Positions 24,201 to 32,088 of a stretch of 64,000 nucleotides of DNA are shown here, in pieces. Origin of the DNA: Tellurirhabdus rosea. Lineage in GTDB: Bacteria; Bacteroidota; Bacteroidia; Cytophagales; Spirosomataceae. The stretch is taken from NCBI RefSeq assembly GCF_026278345.1, contig NZ_CP111085.1, positions 2,058,001 through 2,122,000 on the forward strand. The letters are read 5' to 3'. The translations under genes and the position numbers were made by a program. Numbering within the stretch: position 1 is the stretch's first letter; every line of letters begins with the position of its first letter. The notes beneath the pieces were generated by a model. That model did no database searches and was not told where the DNA came from. It worked only from the letters and a program-made list of their open reading frames with translations.

Positions 24201-24244
24201 TGCTTCTATGGCAGTCCGGACACACCTTGCCCGGATTGCATCCT

Positions 24245-24252
24245 CAAAAGTA
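24245..24252 (-). promoter_or_regulatory. -7 promoter box TACTTTTG for nrnA
   Basis: Exact TAnnTTTG match on the minus strand, 44 bp upstream of the chosen nrnA start. It argues against the longer N-terminus. Confidence 0.6.
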
Positions 24253-24340
24253 CAAAGATTTTGGGAAATTGTGCCGGTTAATGTCACCGGCCCGGCGAAG
24301 TAATAACGGCGGGTGCCTGTGGTTTATGCTTGAAAGTCTG

Positions 24341-24348
24341 TACTTTTG
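24341..24348 (+). promoter_or_regulatory. -7 promoter box TACTTTTG for ndk
   Basis: Exact TAnnTTTG match 44 bp upstream of the ndk ATG; the geometry mirrors the nrnA promoter on the other strand. Confidence 0.6.
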
Positions 24349-24392
24349 CGCGCGGAATGCAGGAATTCCGCTCACTATTTCACAATAAACGA

Positions 24393-24812
24393 ATGACCAC
24401 GAACCGCACATTTACGATGATCAAGCCGGACGCTGTTGCCGACGGCCATACGGGTGCTATTATCAAAATGATCGAAGAAGCCGGGTTCCGGATCGTCGCC
24501 CTGAAGAAAGTTCAGCTGACGGCGGAGCGCGCCGGACAGTTTTACGCCGTTCATAAAGAGCGTCCGTTCTACAACGACCTGTGCAAGTACATGTCGTCCG
24601 GCCCGATTGTTCCGATGATTCTGGAGAAGGACAACGCCGTCACGGATTTCCGCACGCTGATCGGGGCGACCAACCCGGCGCAGGCCGCCGAAGGCACCAT
24701 CCGCAAGCAGTTTGCCAAGTCCATCGAAGCCAACGCCATCCACGGCTCGGATTCCGACGAAAACGCCAACATCGAAGGCGACTTCTTCTTCGCCGGCGTG
24801 GAGCAGTTTTAA
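24393..24812 (+). CDS. ndk: Nucleoside diphosphate kinase
   Basis: 139 residues, the standard length. Transfers the gamma phosphate of ATP to NDPs through a phospho-His. Visible motifs: [19 protein letters not shown] (nucleotide-binding Lys), [14 protein letters not shown], and the active-site block [20 protein letters not shown] where the His of IHGSDS is phosphorylated. The start at ATG 24393 ([12 protein letters not shown]) is the family start; an upstream in-frame start at 24330 precedes the predicted transcription start. Monocistronic, ending in a long perfect inverted repeat. Confidence 0.97.
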   Translation: MTTNRTFTMIKPDAVADGHTGAIIKMIEEAGFRIVALKKVQLTAERAGQFYAVHKERPFYNDLCKYMSSGPIVPMILEKDNAVTDFRTLIGATNPAQAAEGTIRKQFAKSIEANAIHGSDSDENANIEGDFFFAGVEQF

Positions 24813-24817
24813 TCTTC

Positions 24818-24911
24818 TGAACCTGGATTACACAGAGTAAAGGATGCACTGGATGCTCCGCAAAAAGCAAAACATCACAGTGCATCCTTTACTCTGTGTA
24901 ATCCAGGTTCA
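24818..24911. repeat. 34-bp perfect inverted repeat between ndk and nth
   Basis: Arms 24818-24851 and 24878-24911, fully complementary, beginning TGAACCTGGATTACACAGAG. It fills the gap between the two convergent genes and may terminate both. A related single arm (GAACCGGAATTACACAGATT) lies upstream of the LytTR gene near 6357-6377. Confidence 0.85.
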
Positions 24912-24923
24912 AAGACAGCAAAG

Positions 24924-25595
24924 TTACTCCTTCGGTTTGCGTAATCCGGGTGCAAGACGAATCCTCTCGTAGTATTTACAGAAATGCGTCAGCGGGCACT
25001 CCAGGCATTTGGGGGTGCGGGCTACGCAGATGTAGCGGCCGTGGAGGATCAGCCAGTGGTGCGCTTTCGGCACGTACTGGAGGGGGATGTAGGCCGTTAA
25101 GGCTTTTTCGACCGCCAGCGGCGTGGTGGCCGTGAGCGGAGCCAGCCCGAGCCGGTGCGACACCCGGAACACGTGCGTATCGACGGCCATCGTGGGCTGG
25201 TTGTAGACAATCGACAGGATCACGTGCGCCGTTTTGCGACCTACCCCCGGCATGCGGGTCAGTTCTTCGACCGTGCCCGGCACTTCTCCCCCAAATTCGT
25301 CCATCAGAATTCTGGCCATCCCGACCAGGTGTTTCGCCTTGTTGTTGGGGTACGAAACCGACCGGATGTACGAAAACACCTCGTCCACCGAAGCCGCGGC
25401 CAGCGACTCCGGCTCGGGAAAACGGGCAAAGAGCGCGGGGGTAATCTGGTTGATGCGCTTGTCGGTACACTGCGCCGACAGAATCACCGCCACCAGCAGT
25501 TCATACGGATTGCCAAAGTTCAGTTCGGTCTTCGGCTCGGGAAAATGGTGGGTGAAGTAATCGAGGAAATGGCGAAACCGCTCTTTCTTTTGCAT
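24924..25595 (-). CDS. nth: Endonuclease III
   Basis: 223 residues. Base-excision-repair glycosylase/AP lyase for oxidised pyrimidines. Helix-hairpin-helix MPGVGRKTAHVILSIVYNQ with the catalytic Lys, catalytic Asp in MAVDTHVFRVSHRLGL, and the [4Fe-4S] ligands C-x6-C-x2-C-x5-C (ICVARTPKCLECPLTHFC). SAQCTD marks the N-terminal active-site region. Starts at ATG 25593-25595. Downstream neighbour of the sigma factor region but separated by a GAGAAAAG word repeat. Confidence 0.96.
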   Translation of the reverse strand: MQKKERFRHFLDYFTHHFPEPKTELNFGNPYELLVAVILSAQCTDKRINQITPALFARFPEPESLAAASVDEVFSYIRSVSYPNNKAKHLVGMARILMDEFGGEVPGTVEELTRMPGVGRKTAHVILSIVYNQPTMAVDTHVFRVSHRLGLAPLTATTPLAVEKALTAYIPLQYVPKAHHWLILHGRYICVARTPKCLECPLTHFCKYYERIRLAPGLRKPKE

Positions 25596-25612
25596 GAGTA
25601 ATTATAAGAGAA

Positions 25613-25680
25613 AAGAAGCCAGAGAAAAGAGAAAAGACCTTGTGAGCAGTCTTTCTTCCTTTCTCTAACCTCTTTTTTCC
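25613..25680. repeat. GAGAAAAGA-word inverted repeat
   Basis: Purine words AAGAGAAAAGAAGCCAGAG on the left, pyrimidine words TCTTTCTTCCTTTCTCTAAC on the right, pairing imperfectly. Lies between nth and the 78-residue gene, probably its terminator. Confidence 0.65.
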
Positions 25681-25708
25681 AAAAATAAACCCATCGCACC
25701 TCTTGACC

Positions 25709-25945
25709 TCAGGCGGATGGGCTACCGGAATAATTCCGGGAAAACTCGAAAATGTTTTGCAGGGTGCGCTCGGAGGGCTGGCGCTCGATTTTGTTCATGA
25801 GCATCTTTATCTCCAGCGTGTCGAGATAAAAAAGCATCAGGTCCGGTTCCGCCATCAGGGCGTCTTCAATCAGGTGATTCTCTTCGGAGGTAGTTTCCTC
25901 GTAGACATACCGAATCACATCATCATTGGTAAAAGTTTTTATCAT
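25709..25945 (-). CDS. Small protein overlapping the sigma factor gene, possible sigma partner
   Basis: 78 residues, soluble and acidic (MIKTFTNDDVIRYVYEETTS...LIEDALMAEPDLMLFYLDTL). It overlaps the end of the ECF sigma gene by 23 bp, so the two are translationally coupled. No transmembrane segment and no zinc-binding anti-sigma motif are present. The N-terminal helix pattern resembles the first part of anti-sigma factors, so a role in sigma control is plausible but not shown. Homologues of this size behind RpoE-type sigma genes are common in Bacteroidota. Confidence 0.8.
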   Translation of the reverse strand: MIKTFTNDDVIRYVYEETTSEENHLIEDALMAEPDLMLFYLDTLEIKMLMNKIERQPSERTLQNIFEFSRNYSGSPSA

Positions 25946-26519
25946 AATAGGGCGAACGTTTGCTTAATTGCTTCCGCAAATTGATTAAAGCATAACGCAT
26001 TCTCCCCAATGCTGTATTGATGCTGACTCCGGTTGCATCGGCAATTTCCTGGAAACTCATTTCCTCGTAATGCCGCATAATCAGAACCTGACGCTGCTGT
26101 TCGGGCAGACGTTGAATCAGTTCACGTAAGTGCTCGTGTGTTTCCTTGCGGATTTGCAGCGACTCGATCGAATCCTCGGCAAATTCCAGCGTATTGAACA
26201 CACTGCTACCATCTTCGAACACTACATTGGGGTAGCGTTTATCTCTTCTGAAATAATCGATAGCGAGGTTGTGAGCAATCCGGATGACCCAGGGCAGGAA
26301 TTTACCTTCTTCGTTATACCGACCCGACTTTAACGTTTCTACCGCTTTAATAAACGTGTCCTGCGTCAGGTCCTCGGCCACATATTGATCCTTAACAATC
26401 AGATAGATGGTCGTGTATACTTTTGACTTATGGCGCTGAACCAGTTTCTCGAAGGCTTTTTCGTTACCACGGATATACAGGGATATAAGCTCACTGTCGC
26501 TTACCTGCAATTTTTCCAT
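25923..26519 (-). CDS. ECF (sigma-E-like) RNA polymerase sigma factor
   Basis: 198 residues. Sigma region 2 at ~20-90 (EKLVQRHKSKVYTTIYLIV, AEDLTQDTFIKAVETL, FLPWVIRIAHNLAIDYFRRD) and region 4 at ~130-185 (LPEQQRQVLIMRHYEEMSFQEIADATG, then NTALGRMRYALINLRK). It would redirect RNA polymerase to a dedicated promoter set. The next gene overlaps its 3' end. A CAAAGTA (minus-strand TACTTTG) at 26605-26611 is the nearest promoter-like box. Confidence 0.95.
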   Translation of the reverse strand: MEKLQVSDSELISLYIRGNEKAFEKLVQRHKSKVYTTIYLIVKDQYVAEDLTQDTFIKAVETLKSGRYNEEGKFLPWVIRIAHNLAIDYFRRDKRYPNVVFEDGSSVFNTLEFAEDSIESLQIRKETHEHLRELIQRLPEQQRQVLIMRHYEEMSFQEIADATGVSINTALGRMRYALINLRKQLSKRSPYYDKNFYQ

Positions 26520-26935
26520 TTTGAGAATGTATTAAGGTAACGTAGAAGAGTGTTTCGATAGTGTATTGCCTCCGTGATTTTTTAAGTGAGATTCTAGCTT
26601 ATTTCAAAGTACGATATTTCCGCTGTCTTTCGCAAGTGGCTGTGAAATTTTTATTGCAATTTTTGACCCCTAACTATACTTTTTTACTGATTTTCCCAGT
26701 TTATGGCCATTACCGCCCCGGAAATCCTGTTTTTTATTATCCAAAGAATAAGTTGGACTCGTCAAACTAACCCCCAGGTTACCTTTAGCTCATAGTAGAC
26801 TAAAACTACAGGTATTAAGTTTAAATACCTGAAGAAATTTTTTAACCGGCCCGGCTGGCAGGCAGGACTTCTGGAGGGTTTGTTTCAACTTTGCAGGATA
26901 GTCCGTCGTTATACCGAACATCACTCTCTTATTTT
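26520..26935. other. 416-base gap between the sigma factor and ferredoxin genes
   Basis: Moderately AT-rich, no convincing gene. Visible structure: an inverted repeat CAGGTATT (26809-26816) / AATACCTG (26824-26831), followed by a T-run (26838-26843), which could be an operator or a weak terminator; and a -7-like AACTTTGC near 26887-26894 ahead of the ferredoxin gene. Confidence 0.55.
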
Positions 26936-27241
26936 ATGAAATTTACCAAACACGTTTTCATTTGTACGAACCAGAAGGAAGCCCCAAAAAAATGCTGCGG
27001 CAGCGAGCACGGTGCCGCCCTGGTGGAAGCCTTCAAACAGGAACTGACCAAACGGGGTTTACAAAAAGAAATCCGCGCGCAGCGGGCCGGCTGCCTGGAC
27101 GCCTGCGCCTTCGGACCCGCGCTGGTCGTTTACCCGGAAGGAACTTACTACGGCAACGTTCAGCTGTCGGATGTGGAAGAACTGGTTGAAAAACACTTGG
27201 TTGGCGGCGAAGAAGTCGAGCGGCTGAAACTGAATTTCTAA
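26936..27241 (+). CDS. Thioredoxin-like [2Fe-2S] ferredoxin
   Basis: 101 residues from ATG 26936 (MKFTKHVFICTNQK). Cys10, Cys20/21, Cys53 and Cys57 (AGCLDACAFGP) follow the ligand spacing of the shethna/NuoE-type thioredoxin-fold ferredoxins (C-x9-10-C...C-x3-C). These carry single electrons between soluble partners; no partner gene is adjacent. A TTG 45 bp upstream is in frame but is not a family start. Followed by a REP-like palindrome that may terminate it. Confidence 0.9.
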   Translation: MKFTKHVFICTNQKEAPKKCCGSEHGAALVEAFKQELTKRGLQKEIRAQRAGCLDACAFGPALVVYPEGTYYGNVQLSDVEELVEKHLVGGEEVERLKLNF

Positions 27242-27243
27242 TG

Positions 27244-27333
27244 TAGCCCGGGGCTTCAGCCCCGTTATTGCCGGGAACAGGCTGGCACGTTACGGCCCGG
27301 ATACCCTTGATCCGGGGCTGAAGTCCCGGGCTA
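27244..27333. repeat. REP-like palindrome pair, TAGCCCGGGGCTTCAGCCCCG
   Basis: 21-nt arms at 27244-27264 and 27313-27333, complementary except one position that pairs as G-U. Each arm also folds on itself (CGGGGCT-TC-AGCCCCG). A T-run follows (27336-27340). Position between the ferredoxin and HAD genes. Confidence 0.8.
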
Positions 27334-27356
27334 TCTTTTTGACTGATCCCTTGCTC

Positions 27357-28049
27357 ATGTACCAACACCTGTTTTTTGACCTTGACCACACCCTTTGGGA
27401 TTTTGATCGCAACTCGGCGGAGGCGATCGGCGAAGTGTACGAAACCTTCAAACTGGTGGACCACGGCGTGGCTTCGGTGGAAGAATTCAACCGGCATTTT
27501 GTCACGATCAACCTGCACCTCTGGTCCGAGTTTAACCACAACCGGCTGACGCATACCGAAATCCGGCAGCGCCGGTTCCGGATGGTGCTGGAGGCGATGG
27601 GGCTCGACGACCATTCGGTCTGCGACGCCCTGAACGAAGCATACCTCCACCTGCTGCCCCGGAAAGCCCACCTCATCGAATCGACTCTGGACGTACTGGA
27701 CCACCTGCGGGGCCGCTACCGGATGCACATCATCACCAACGGCTTCGACGAAATTCAGGCCCTCAAAATGGCCAGCGCCGGCCTGACGGATTACTTCGAA
27801 CACGTCATTACCAATAACATCGCGGAGGCCAAGAAACCCGACCCGCGCATTTTCGAATTTGCTCTCGCTGTAACCGGGGCCAGGCTGCGGGAAAGCCTCA
27901 TGATCGGCGATAATTTTGAAGCCGACGTGCAGGGCGCCCAGAACGCCGACATGGATGTGGTGTATTACAATCCGGCCGGATTACCCATTCCCTCAGGGAA
28001 ACCCACTTACGAGATTGCGCATTTGAAAGAATTGATGACAATGTTGTAG
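27357..28049 (+). CDS. HAD-superfamily hydrolase, YjjG-like nucleotidase
   Basis: 230 residues from ATG 27357. HAD motifs: FFDLDHTLWDFDRN (nucleophile Asp and general acid Asp), MHIITNGF (motif II Thr), Lys in AEAKKPDPRIFEFAL (motif III) and MIGDNFEADVQGAQNA (motif IV). A helical cap (30-95) places it with YjjG/YfnB, pyrimidine nucleotide phosphatases; the substrate is inferred only. In-frame TTG at 27339 is an unlikely start. Followed after 38 bp by the FAD oxidoreductase. Confidence 0.9.
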   Translation: MYQHLFFDLDHTLWDFDRNSAEAIGEVYETFKLVDHGVASVEEFNRHFVTINLHLWSEFNHNRLTHTEIRQRRFRMVLEAMGLDDHSVCDALNEAYLHLLPRKAHLIESTLDVLDHLRGRYRMHIITNGFDEIQALKMASAGLTDYFEHVITNNIAEAKKPDPRIFEFALAVTGARLRESLMIGDNFEADVQGAQNADMDVVYYNPAGLPIPSGKPTYEIAHLKELMTML

Positions 28050-28087
28050 TATTGCTGATTCGTAGGAAACCCCTGTCCGGATTCAGT

Positions 28088-30067
28088 ATGAAGTACCTTG
28101 TCCTTACCTTACTTTCCACTTTCTTTTTCCTTCCCCTGCAGGCCCAGCCGCTGACGGTCGACGTATGCGTTTACGGGGGCACTTCGGCGGGCGTTATTGC
28201 GGCCTATACCGCCAAAAAAGCGGGCAAATCCGTGTTGCTGATCGAGCCGGGCCGCCACCTTGGCGGCATGAGTTCCGGCGGACTCGGACAAACGGACATC
28301 GGCAACAAATACGCCATTTCGGGCCTGTCCCGCGATTTTTACCGCCGCATCGGCCGCCACTACGGCCGCCTGGAGCAGTGGACGTTTGAGCCGTCGGTCG
28401 CCGAACGGATTTTCAACCAGTACATCAAAGAGGCCGGCGTGCCGGTCTGGTACGACTACCGGATTGCTACGGCCGAAAAATTAAAGGACCGTCTGGCCTG
28501 GATCACGCTCGAACCGGCCTCCGGTCGGGTGCAGGGCAGCCGCACGGTGCGGGCGAAGGTCTTCATCGACTGCTCCTACGAAGGGGATCTGATGGTCAAA
28601 GCCGGTGTCAGTTATGCCGTCGGGCGGGAAGCGGCCAGTCTCTACGGCGAATCGTACAACGGCGTGCAGTTGAAGGACAAACACCAGTTTCCGGAGGGCA
28701 TTGACCCCTACAGACTTCCCGGCAAGCCCGAAAGCGGCCTGCTGTGGGGCATCAGTCCGGAACGGCTGGCCCCAAACGGTACGGGCGACCAGAAACTTCA
28801 GGCGTACAACTTCCGCCTCTGCCTGACCAACAACCCCGCCAACCGCATTCCGATCACCCGCCCGCAGGGCTACGATTCGACAAAATTCGAATTGCTGCTG
28901 CGTTACATCGAGAAACGGAAGCCGAACGAACTGAACTGGCTGCTGATGCATATTCAGCCCATGCCGAACCAGAAGACGGACATCAACAACAGCGGCCCGT
29001 TTTCGACGGATATGATCGGCGCGAACTACGATTACCCGGAGGCCAGCTATGAGCGCCGCGCCCAGATCATTCGCGAACACGAACACTATACCAAAAGCTT
29101 CCTGTATTTTCTGGGCAACGACCCGCGCGTGCCGGAACACCTGCGGGTGGAAATGCGGCAGTGGGGTTATCCGAAAGACGAATACACGGACAACGGCAAT
29201 TTCTCGCCCCAGTTGTACGTCCGCGAAGCCCGCCGGATGATTGGCGAATACGTCATGGCGCAGGCCAACTGCGAAAGCCGGGTCATCGTGGACGACGGTG
29301 TCGGCATGGCGGCCTACACCATGGATTCACACAACTGTCAGCGGATTGTGGTCGACGGTATGGTTAAAAATGAAGGCGACGTGCAGGTGGGCGGTTTTCC
29401 GCCGTATCCGGTGAGCTACCGGGCGCTGGTGCCCAAGCGGGCGGAATGCTCCAATCTGCTGGTGCCCGTCTGTCTGTCGGCCACGCACATTGCTTACGGG
29501 TCGATTCGCATGGAGCCGGTGTTCATGGTCCTCGCCCAGTCGGCGGCAGTGGCGGCCTGCCTGGCCGTTAACCGCAATCAGGCCGTGCAGGATGTAGACG
29601 TTAAACTGGTCCAGAGCATCCTGCGGGACAATCCGCTGATGGACTACCGCCAGCCGGAGATTCTGCTCGACGATGCGGACACGACCCAGATCGTGACCAA
29701 CGGCCTCTGGAAGCGGGACAGCCAATCGGTTCACGGCCGCTTCGGGCGCTCCTATCTGGTGGCTCCGGCGGGCGAACTGGCCGCTCCGGTGGTTGAGTTC
29801 TCTCCGATGATTCCCAAAACCGGGAAGTACCGCATTTACTTCTATAATCTGAACATCAACGGGCAGTCGCCCAAAACTGCCGTCGGGGTGAAAGCCGGCG
29901 CGCAGAAAACCGTGCTGACGCTCGATACGCGCGAAGCGGCCAACGACTGGGTGCTGCTGGGCGAGTACACGCTCCAGAAAGGCCGCCAAAACGCCGTCTG
30001 GGTATCCGGCCTTAACGCTACGGGCCTGACGGTCGCGGATGCCGTTCTTTTCCAGCCGGTTAACTGA
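28088..30067 (+). CDS. Secreted FAD-dependent oxidoreductase with C-terminal beta-sandwich
   Basis: 659 residues from ATG 28088, which opens the signal peptide MKYLVLTLLSTFFFLPLQAQ. FAD domain begins at once with VDVCVYGGTSAGVIAAYTAK (Rossmann GxxxxG) and LLIEPGRHLGGMSSGGLGQT, typical of the FAD_oxidored family of exported dehydrogenases. The last ~130 residues (VVEFSPMIPKTGKYRIYFYN...GLTVADAVLFQPVN) form a separate beta-sandwich like the golvesin/xanthan-lyase carbohydrate-associated domain. Role probably in extracellular or periplasmic sugar or polyol chemistry; the substrate is not known. Confidence 0.88.
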   Translation: MKYLVLTLLSTFFFLPLQAQPLTVDVCVYGGTSAGVIAAYTAKKAGKSVLLIEPGRHLGGMSSGGLGQTDIGNKYAISGLSRDFYRRIGRHYGRLEQWTFEPSVAERIFNQYIKEAGVPVWYDYRIATAEKLKDRLAWITLEPASGRVQGSRTVRAKVFIDCSYEGDLMVKAGVSYAVGREAASLYGESYNGVQLKDKHQFPEGIDPYRLPGKPESGLLWGISPERLAPNGTGDQKLQAYNFRLCLTNNPANRIPITRPQGYDSTKFELLLRYIEKRKPNELNWLLMHIQPMPNQKTDINNSGPFSTDMIGANYDYPEASYERRAQIIREHEHYTKSFLYFLGNDPRVPEHLRVEMRQWGYPKDEYTDNGNFSPQLYVREARRMIGEYVMAQANCESRVIVDDGVGMAAYTMDSHNCQRIVVDGMVKNEGDVQVGGFPPYPVSYRALVPKRAECSNLLVPVCLSATHIAYGSIRMEPVFMVLAQSAAVAACLAVNRNQAVQDVDVKLVQSILRDNPLMDYRQPEILLDDADTTQIVTNGLWKRDSQSVHGRFGRSYLVAPAGELAAPVVEFSPMIPKTGKYRIYFYNLNINGQSPKTAVGVKAGAQKTVLTLDTREAANDWVLLGEYTLQKGRQNAVWVSGLNATGLTVADAVLFQPVN

Positions 30068-30150
30068 ATGATTGAATGATTGATTGGTTCAATTTTGAGC
30101 GGCAGCAGACTACCGATCAGTCATTCAGTCAATCAATCATTCAATCATTC
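30066..30150. repeat. GAATGATT-word inverted repeat
   Basis: Perfect 21-bp arms GAATGATTGAATGATTGATTG (30066-30086; first base inside the stop codon region) and its complement (30130-30150). Same word class as 13044-13141. Probable terminator of the oxidoreductase gene. Confidence 0.8.
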
Positions 30151-30172
30151 GACACTCAATCAACCTATTCCT

Positions 30173-30952
30173 ATGCAGCTTTCTACTTCTACCGCACTCG
30201 TCACCGGCGGGGCCTCCGGTCTGGGAGAGGCAACGGTCCGGCTCTTTCACCAAATGGGGGCCCATGTGGTCATCGTTGACCTGAACGAAGAACGAGGACA
30301 TACGCTGGCCGGCGAACTGGGCGAACGGGCCCGGTTCATTCGCACGGATGTCACCAGTGAACCGGATGTACAGGCCGCTGTTGACCTGGCTCTTTCCGAA
30401 TTCGGCGGACTGACAATTACGGTTAATTGCGCAGGCATTGCCGAGGCTCGTAAGACGATCGGCAAGACCGGAGACACCTATGGTCCGCACTCGCTGGCGG
30501 CTTTTGAGAAAACCGTAAAAATCAATCTCATCGGGACATTCAACGTCATCCGTCTGGCGGCGTTTGCGATGGAAAAGAACAGTCCGAACGAAGAGGGCGA
30601 ACGCGGCGTCATCATCAACACGGCTTCGGTGGCGGCCTATGACGGGCAAATCGGTCAGGCGGCCTATTCGGCTTCAAAAGGCGGCATTGTGGGCATGACG
30701 CTCCCCATTGCGCGGGATCTGGCACGGACCGGCATCCGGGTGATGACCATCGCACCGGGCCTTTTTGAGACGCCGCTGCTGATGGGCCTGCCCGAAGAAG
30801 CCCGCCTGTCGCTCGGGCAACAGGTGCCGTTTCCTTCCCGCCTGGGCCGCCCGCAGGAGTATGCCCTGCTGGCCAAGTCGATCGTCGAAAATCCGATGCT
30901 GAACGGCGAGGTCATCCGGCTCGACGGTGCCATCCGGATGGCACCAAAGTAA
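30173..30952 (+). CDS. Short-chain dehydrogenase, 3-hydroxyacyl-CoA dehydrogenase type 2-like
   Basis: 259 residues from ATG 30173. Upstream in-frame sequence (30080-30172) is coded by a word repeat and is rejected. SDR hallmarks: [18 protein letters not shown] (NAD binding), NCAGIA, catalytic Ser in [10 protein letters not shown], and AAYSASKGG (Tyr-x3-Lys). Overall similarity is to HSD10/HADH2-type enzymes, which oxidise 3-hydroxyacyl-CoA in fatty-acid or isoleucine breakdown ([16 protein letters not shown]). Standalone gene. Confidence 0.9.
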   Translation: MQLSTSTALVTGGASGLGEATVRLFHQMGAHVVIVDLNEERGHTLAGELGERARFIRTDVTSEPDVQAAVDLALSEFGGLTITVNCAGIAEARKTIGKTGDTYGPHSLAAFEKTVKINLIGTFNVIRLAAFAMEKNSPNEEGERGVIINTASVAAYDGQIGQAAYSASKGGIVGMTLPIARDLARTGIRVMTIAPGLFETPLLMGLPEEARLSLGQQVPFPSRLGRPQEYALLAKSIVENPMLNGEVIRLDGAIRMAPK

Positions 30953-31116
30953 TCGCAAAATTAAATTTTGATTAAGGATAACCTCCTGATGCTTTGTCTG
31001 TTAAATGCCGGTTAAAAGGCAATTAAAGTAAGGTTACATGGTTGCAGGATTTGCGAACGCTTTGCACCTTTGCACAGTACTTAACACATCCCTAACACGC
31101 GCCACCTCTATTCCTT

Positions 31117-31296
31117 ATGAACTACGATCGCTATTTCCTGATTACGTGCCTGATGGGTGACGAATTGTACAAAGAGAAATCCAAAAAAAATAAGTCTCCG
31201 CGTACCGAAGCCCTGGAAGAACGATTCAATCTCCTTGCCCAGAAGCCGTTAGATAAATACATACGCAGCGGAATGCCCTGGCTCCGAGTCTGGTAA
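31117..31296 (+). CDS. Small basic protein, 59 residues
   Basis: ATG 31117 to TAA 31296. Sequence starts MNYDRYFLITCLMGDELYKE and ends SGMPWLRVW; the middle is Lys-rich (KSKKNKSPRTEALEERF). No signal peptide or domain recognised. Support for being real: a compact promoter-like context (TTTGC-rich, CACCTTTG box near 31066-31073), a spaced start, and an own terminator 10 bp after the stop. It is also the only reading frame in a gap of about 360 bases. Function unknown. Confidence 0.6.
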   Translation: MNYDRYFLITCLMGDELYKEKSKKNKSPRTEALEERFNLLAQKPLDKYIRSGMPWLRVW

Positions 31297-31306
31297 ATTT
31301 GTTTGG

Positions 31307-31335
31307 CAACCCCGCTACGGCGGGGTTGTTTGTTT
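31307..31335. terminator. Terminator shared by the 59-residue gene and the CrtA-like gene
   Basis: CAACCCCGC (31307-31315) / GCGGGGTTG (31320-31328) with TTTGTTT after it. The stop codon of the convergent CrtA-like gene lies inside the stem. Confidence 0.75.
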
Positions 31336-32022
31336 CTGGGCAGCCAGAAGCTCCGAAAACAGCCCGTCGGCCTTCCAGACGCTCATTCGGGCAAACAACT
31401 CCTCGCGATACCACTGCTTCTGCCGGGTTCGCCGAACCACCTCCCGATGCCCGGCCTGCCGGTAGGCAAACTGCTCGACCGCCTTCTCATCCCGCCACAC
31501 GCTGAACGTACATTGCTGTACCACAGGCTTTTCGCCCACGCCGATGGAAAAAAGAAGGTCTCCGGTCAGGGATTGAAGACGTTTGCGGGCTTGGGGAACA
31601 TGCCGCCAGAAATCCAGCAGCGCCCGGAACCGGATGGTTGCCCTCGTCAGAACGGCTACCGGCCTGTCTTCCAGCCTTTCGTGCTCAACCGAATCATCCG
31701 TGAAGGGATTCTGGCCGTCCCATTTCCCGTGCGACCGGTAGGGACGAAGCCACAAAGTTCCGGTACCCTCCGTTCCGTTAATGTACCGGCTCCAGGCTGG
31801 GGACTCAAAAAAGGCGGCGGCGTCTTTCTCCGTATCCCATACCGCCAGAAAAACATAGGTTGACCAGTTGGGCATGAGGCCAAACTGCCTGCCGCTGCCC
31901 ATCATTTTCTGAAACTGCAGCCCACGGCTTTTGAATGGGTTCATCATCCAGCGGCCCATGTTGGCAAATGCCCGGTAATGACGGCCCGGTGCGTACTTTA
32001 GAAGCGTAAACGTAACGAACAT
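31315..32022 (-). CDS. Spheroidene monooxygenase (CrtA)-like protein
   Basis: 235 residues, cytoplasmic. The segments GRQFGLMPNWSTYVFLAVWD, FFESPAWSRYINGTEG, LWLRPYRSHGKWDGQNPF and VAVLTRATIRFRALLDFWRHVPQA match the CrtA family, haem-dependent enzymes that add keto or hydroxy groups at C-2 of acyclic carotenoids. In Bacteroidota they serve in making 2-oxygenated monocyclic carotenoids. No other carotenoid gene is in the window, so the assignment of pathway is inference. Divergent from nothing; NhaA lies 66 bp upstream on the same strand. Confidence 0.8.
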   Translation of the reverse strand: MFVTFTLLKYAPGRHYRAFANMGRWMMNPFKSRGLQFQKMMGSGRQFGLMPNWSTYVFLAVWDTEKDAAAFFESPAWSRYINGTEGTGTLWLRPYRSHGKWDGQNPFTDDSVEHERLEDRPVAVLTRATIRFRALLDFWRHVPQARKRLQSLTGDLLFSIGVGEKPVVQQCTFSVWRDEKAVEQFAYRQAGHREVVRRTRQKQWYREELFARMSVWKADGLFSELLAAQKQTTPP

Positions 32023-32088
32023 TTTCAGGATAGACTACCCTGCTGTAAGTGTTCGTCTACCGGCTTTGTTCATAACCCGTTAATTTCC

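Noticed and set aside
23202-24281. Long frame opposite nrnA
   Set aside because: nrnA has full DHH/DHHA1 motifs; the antisense frame has none.
24201-24287. N-terminal extension of NrnA
   Set aside because: A -7 box on the same strand lies inside it and family members start near MQELEAIRQ.
26809-26831. Strong terminator at CAGGTATT/AATACCTG
   Set aside because: Short 8-bp stem and no gene end close by; kept only as a note in the intergenic entry.
30080-30172. N-terminal extension of the SDR protein
   Set aside because: Coded by the GAATGATT-word repeat; the SDR Rossmann motif begins right after ATG 30173.
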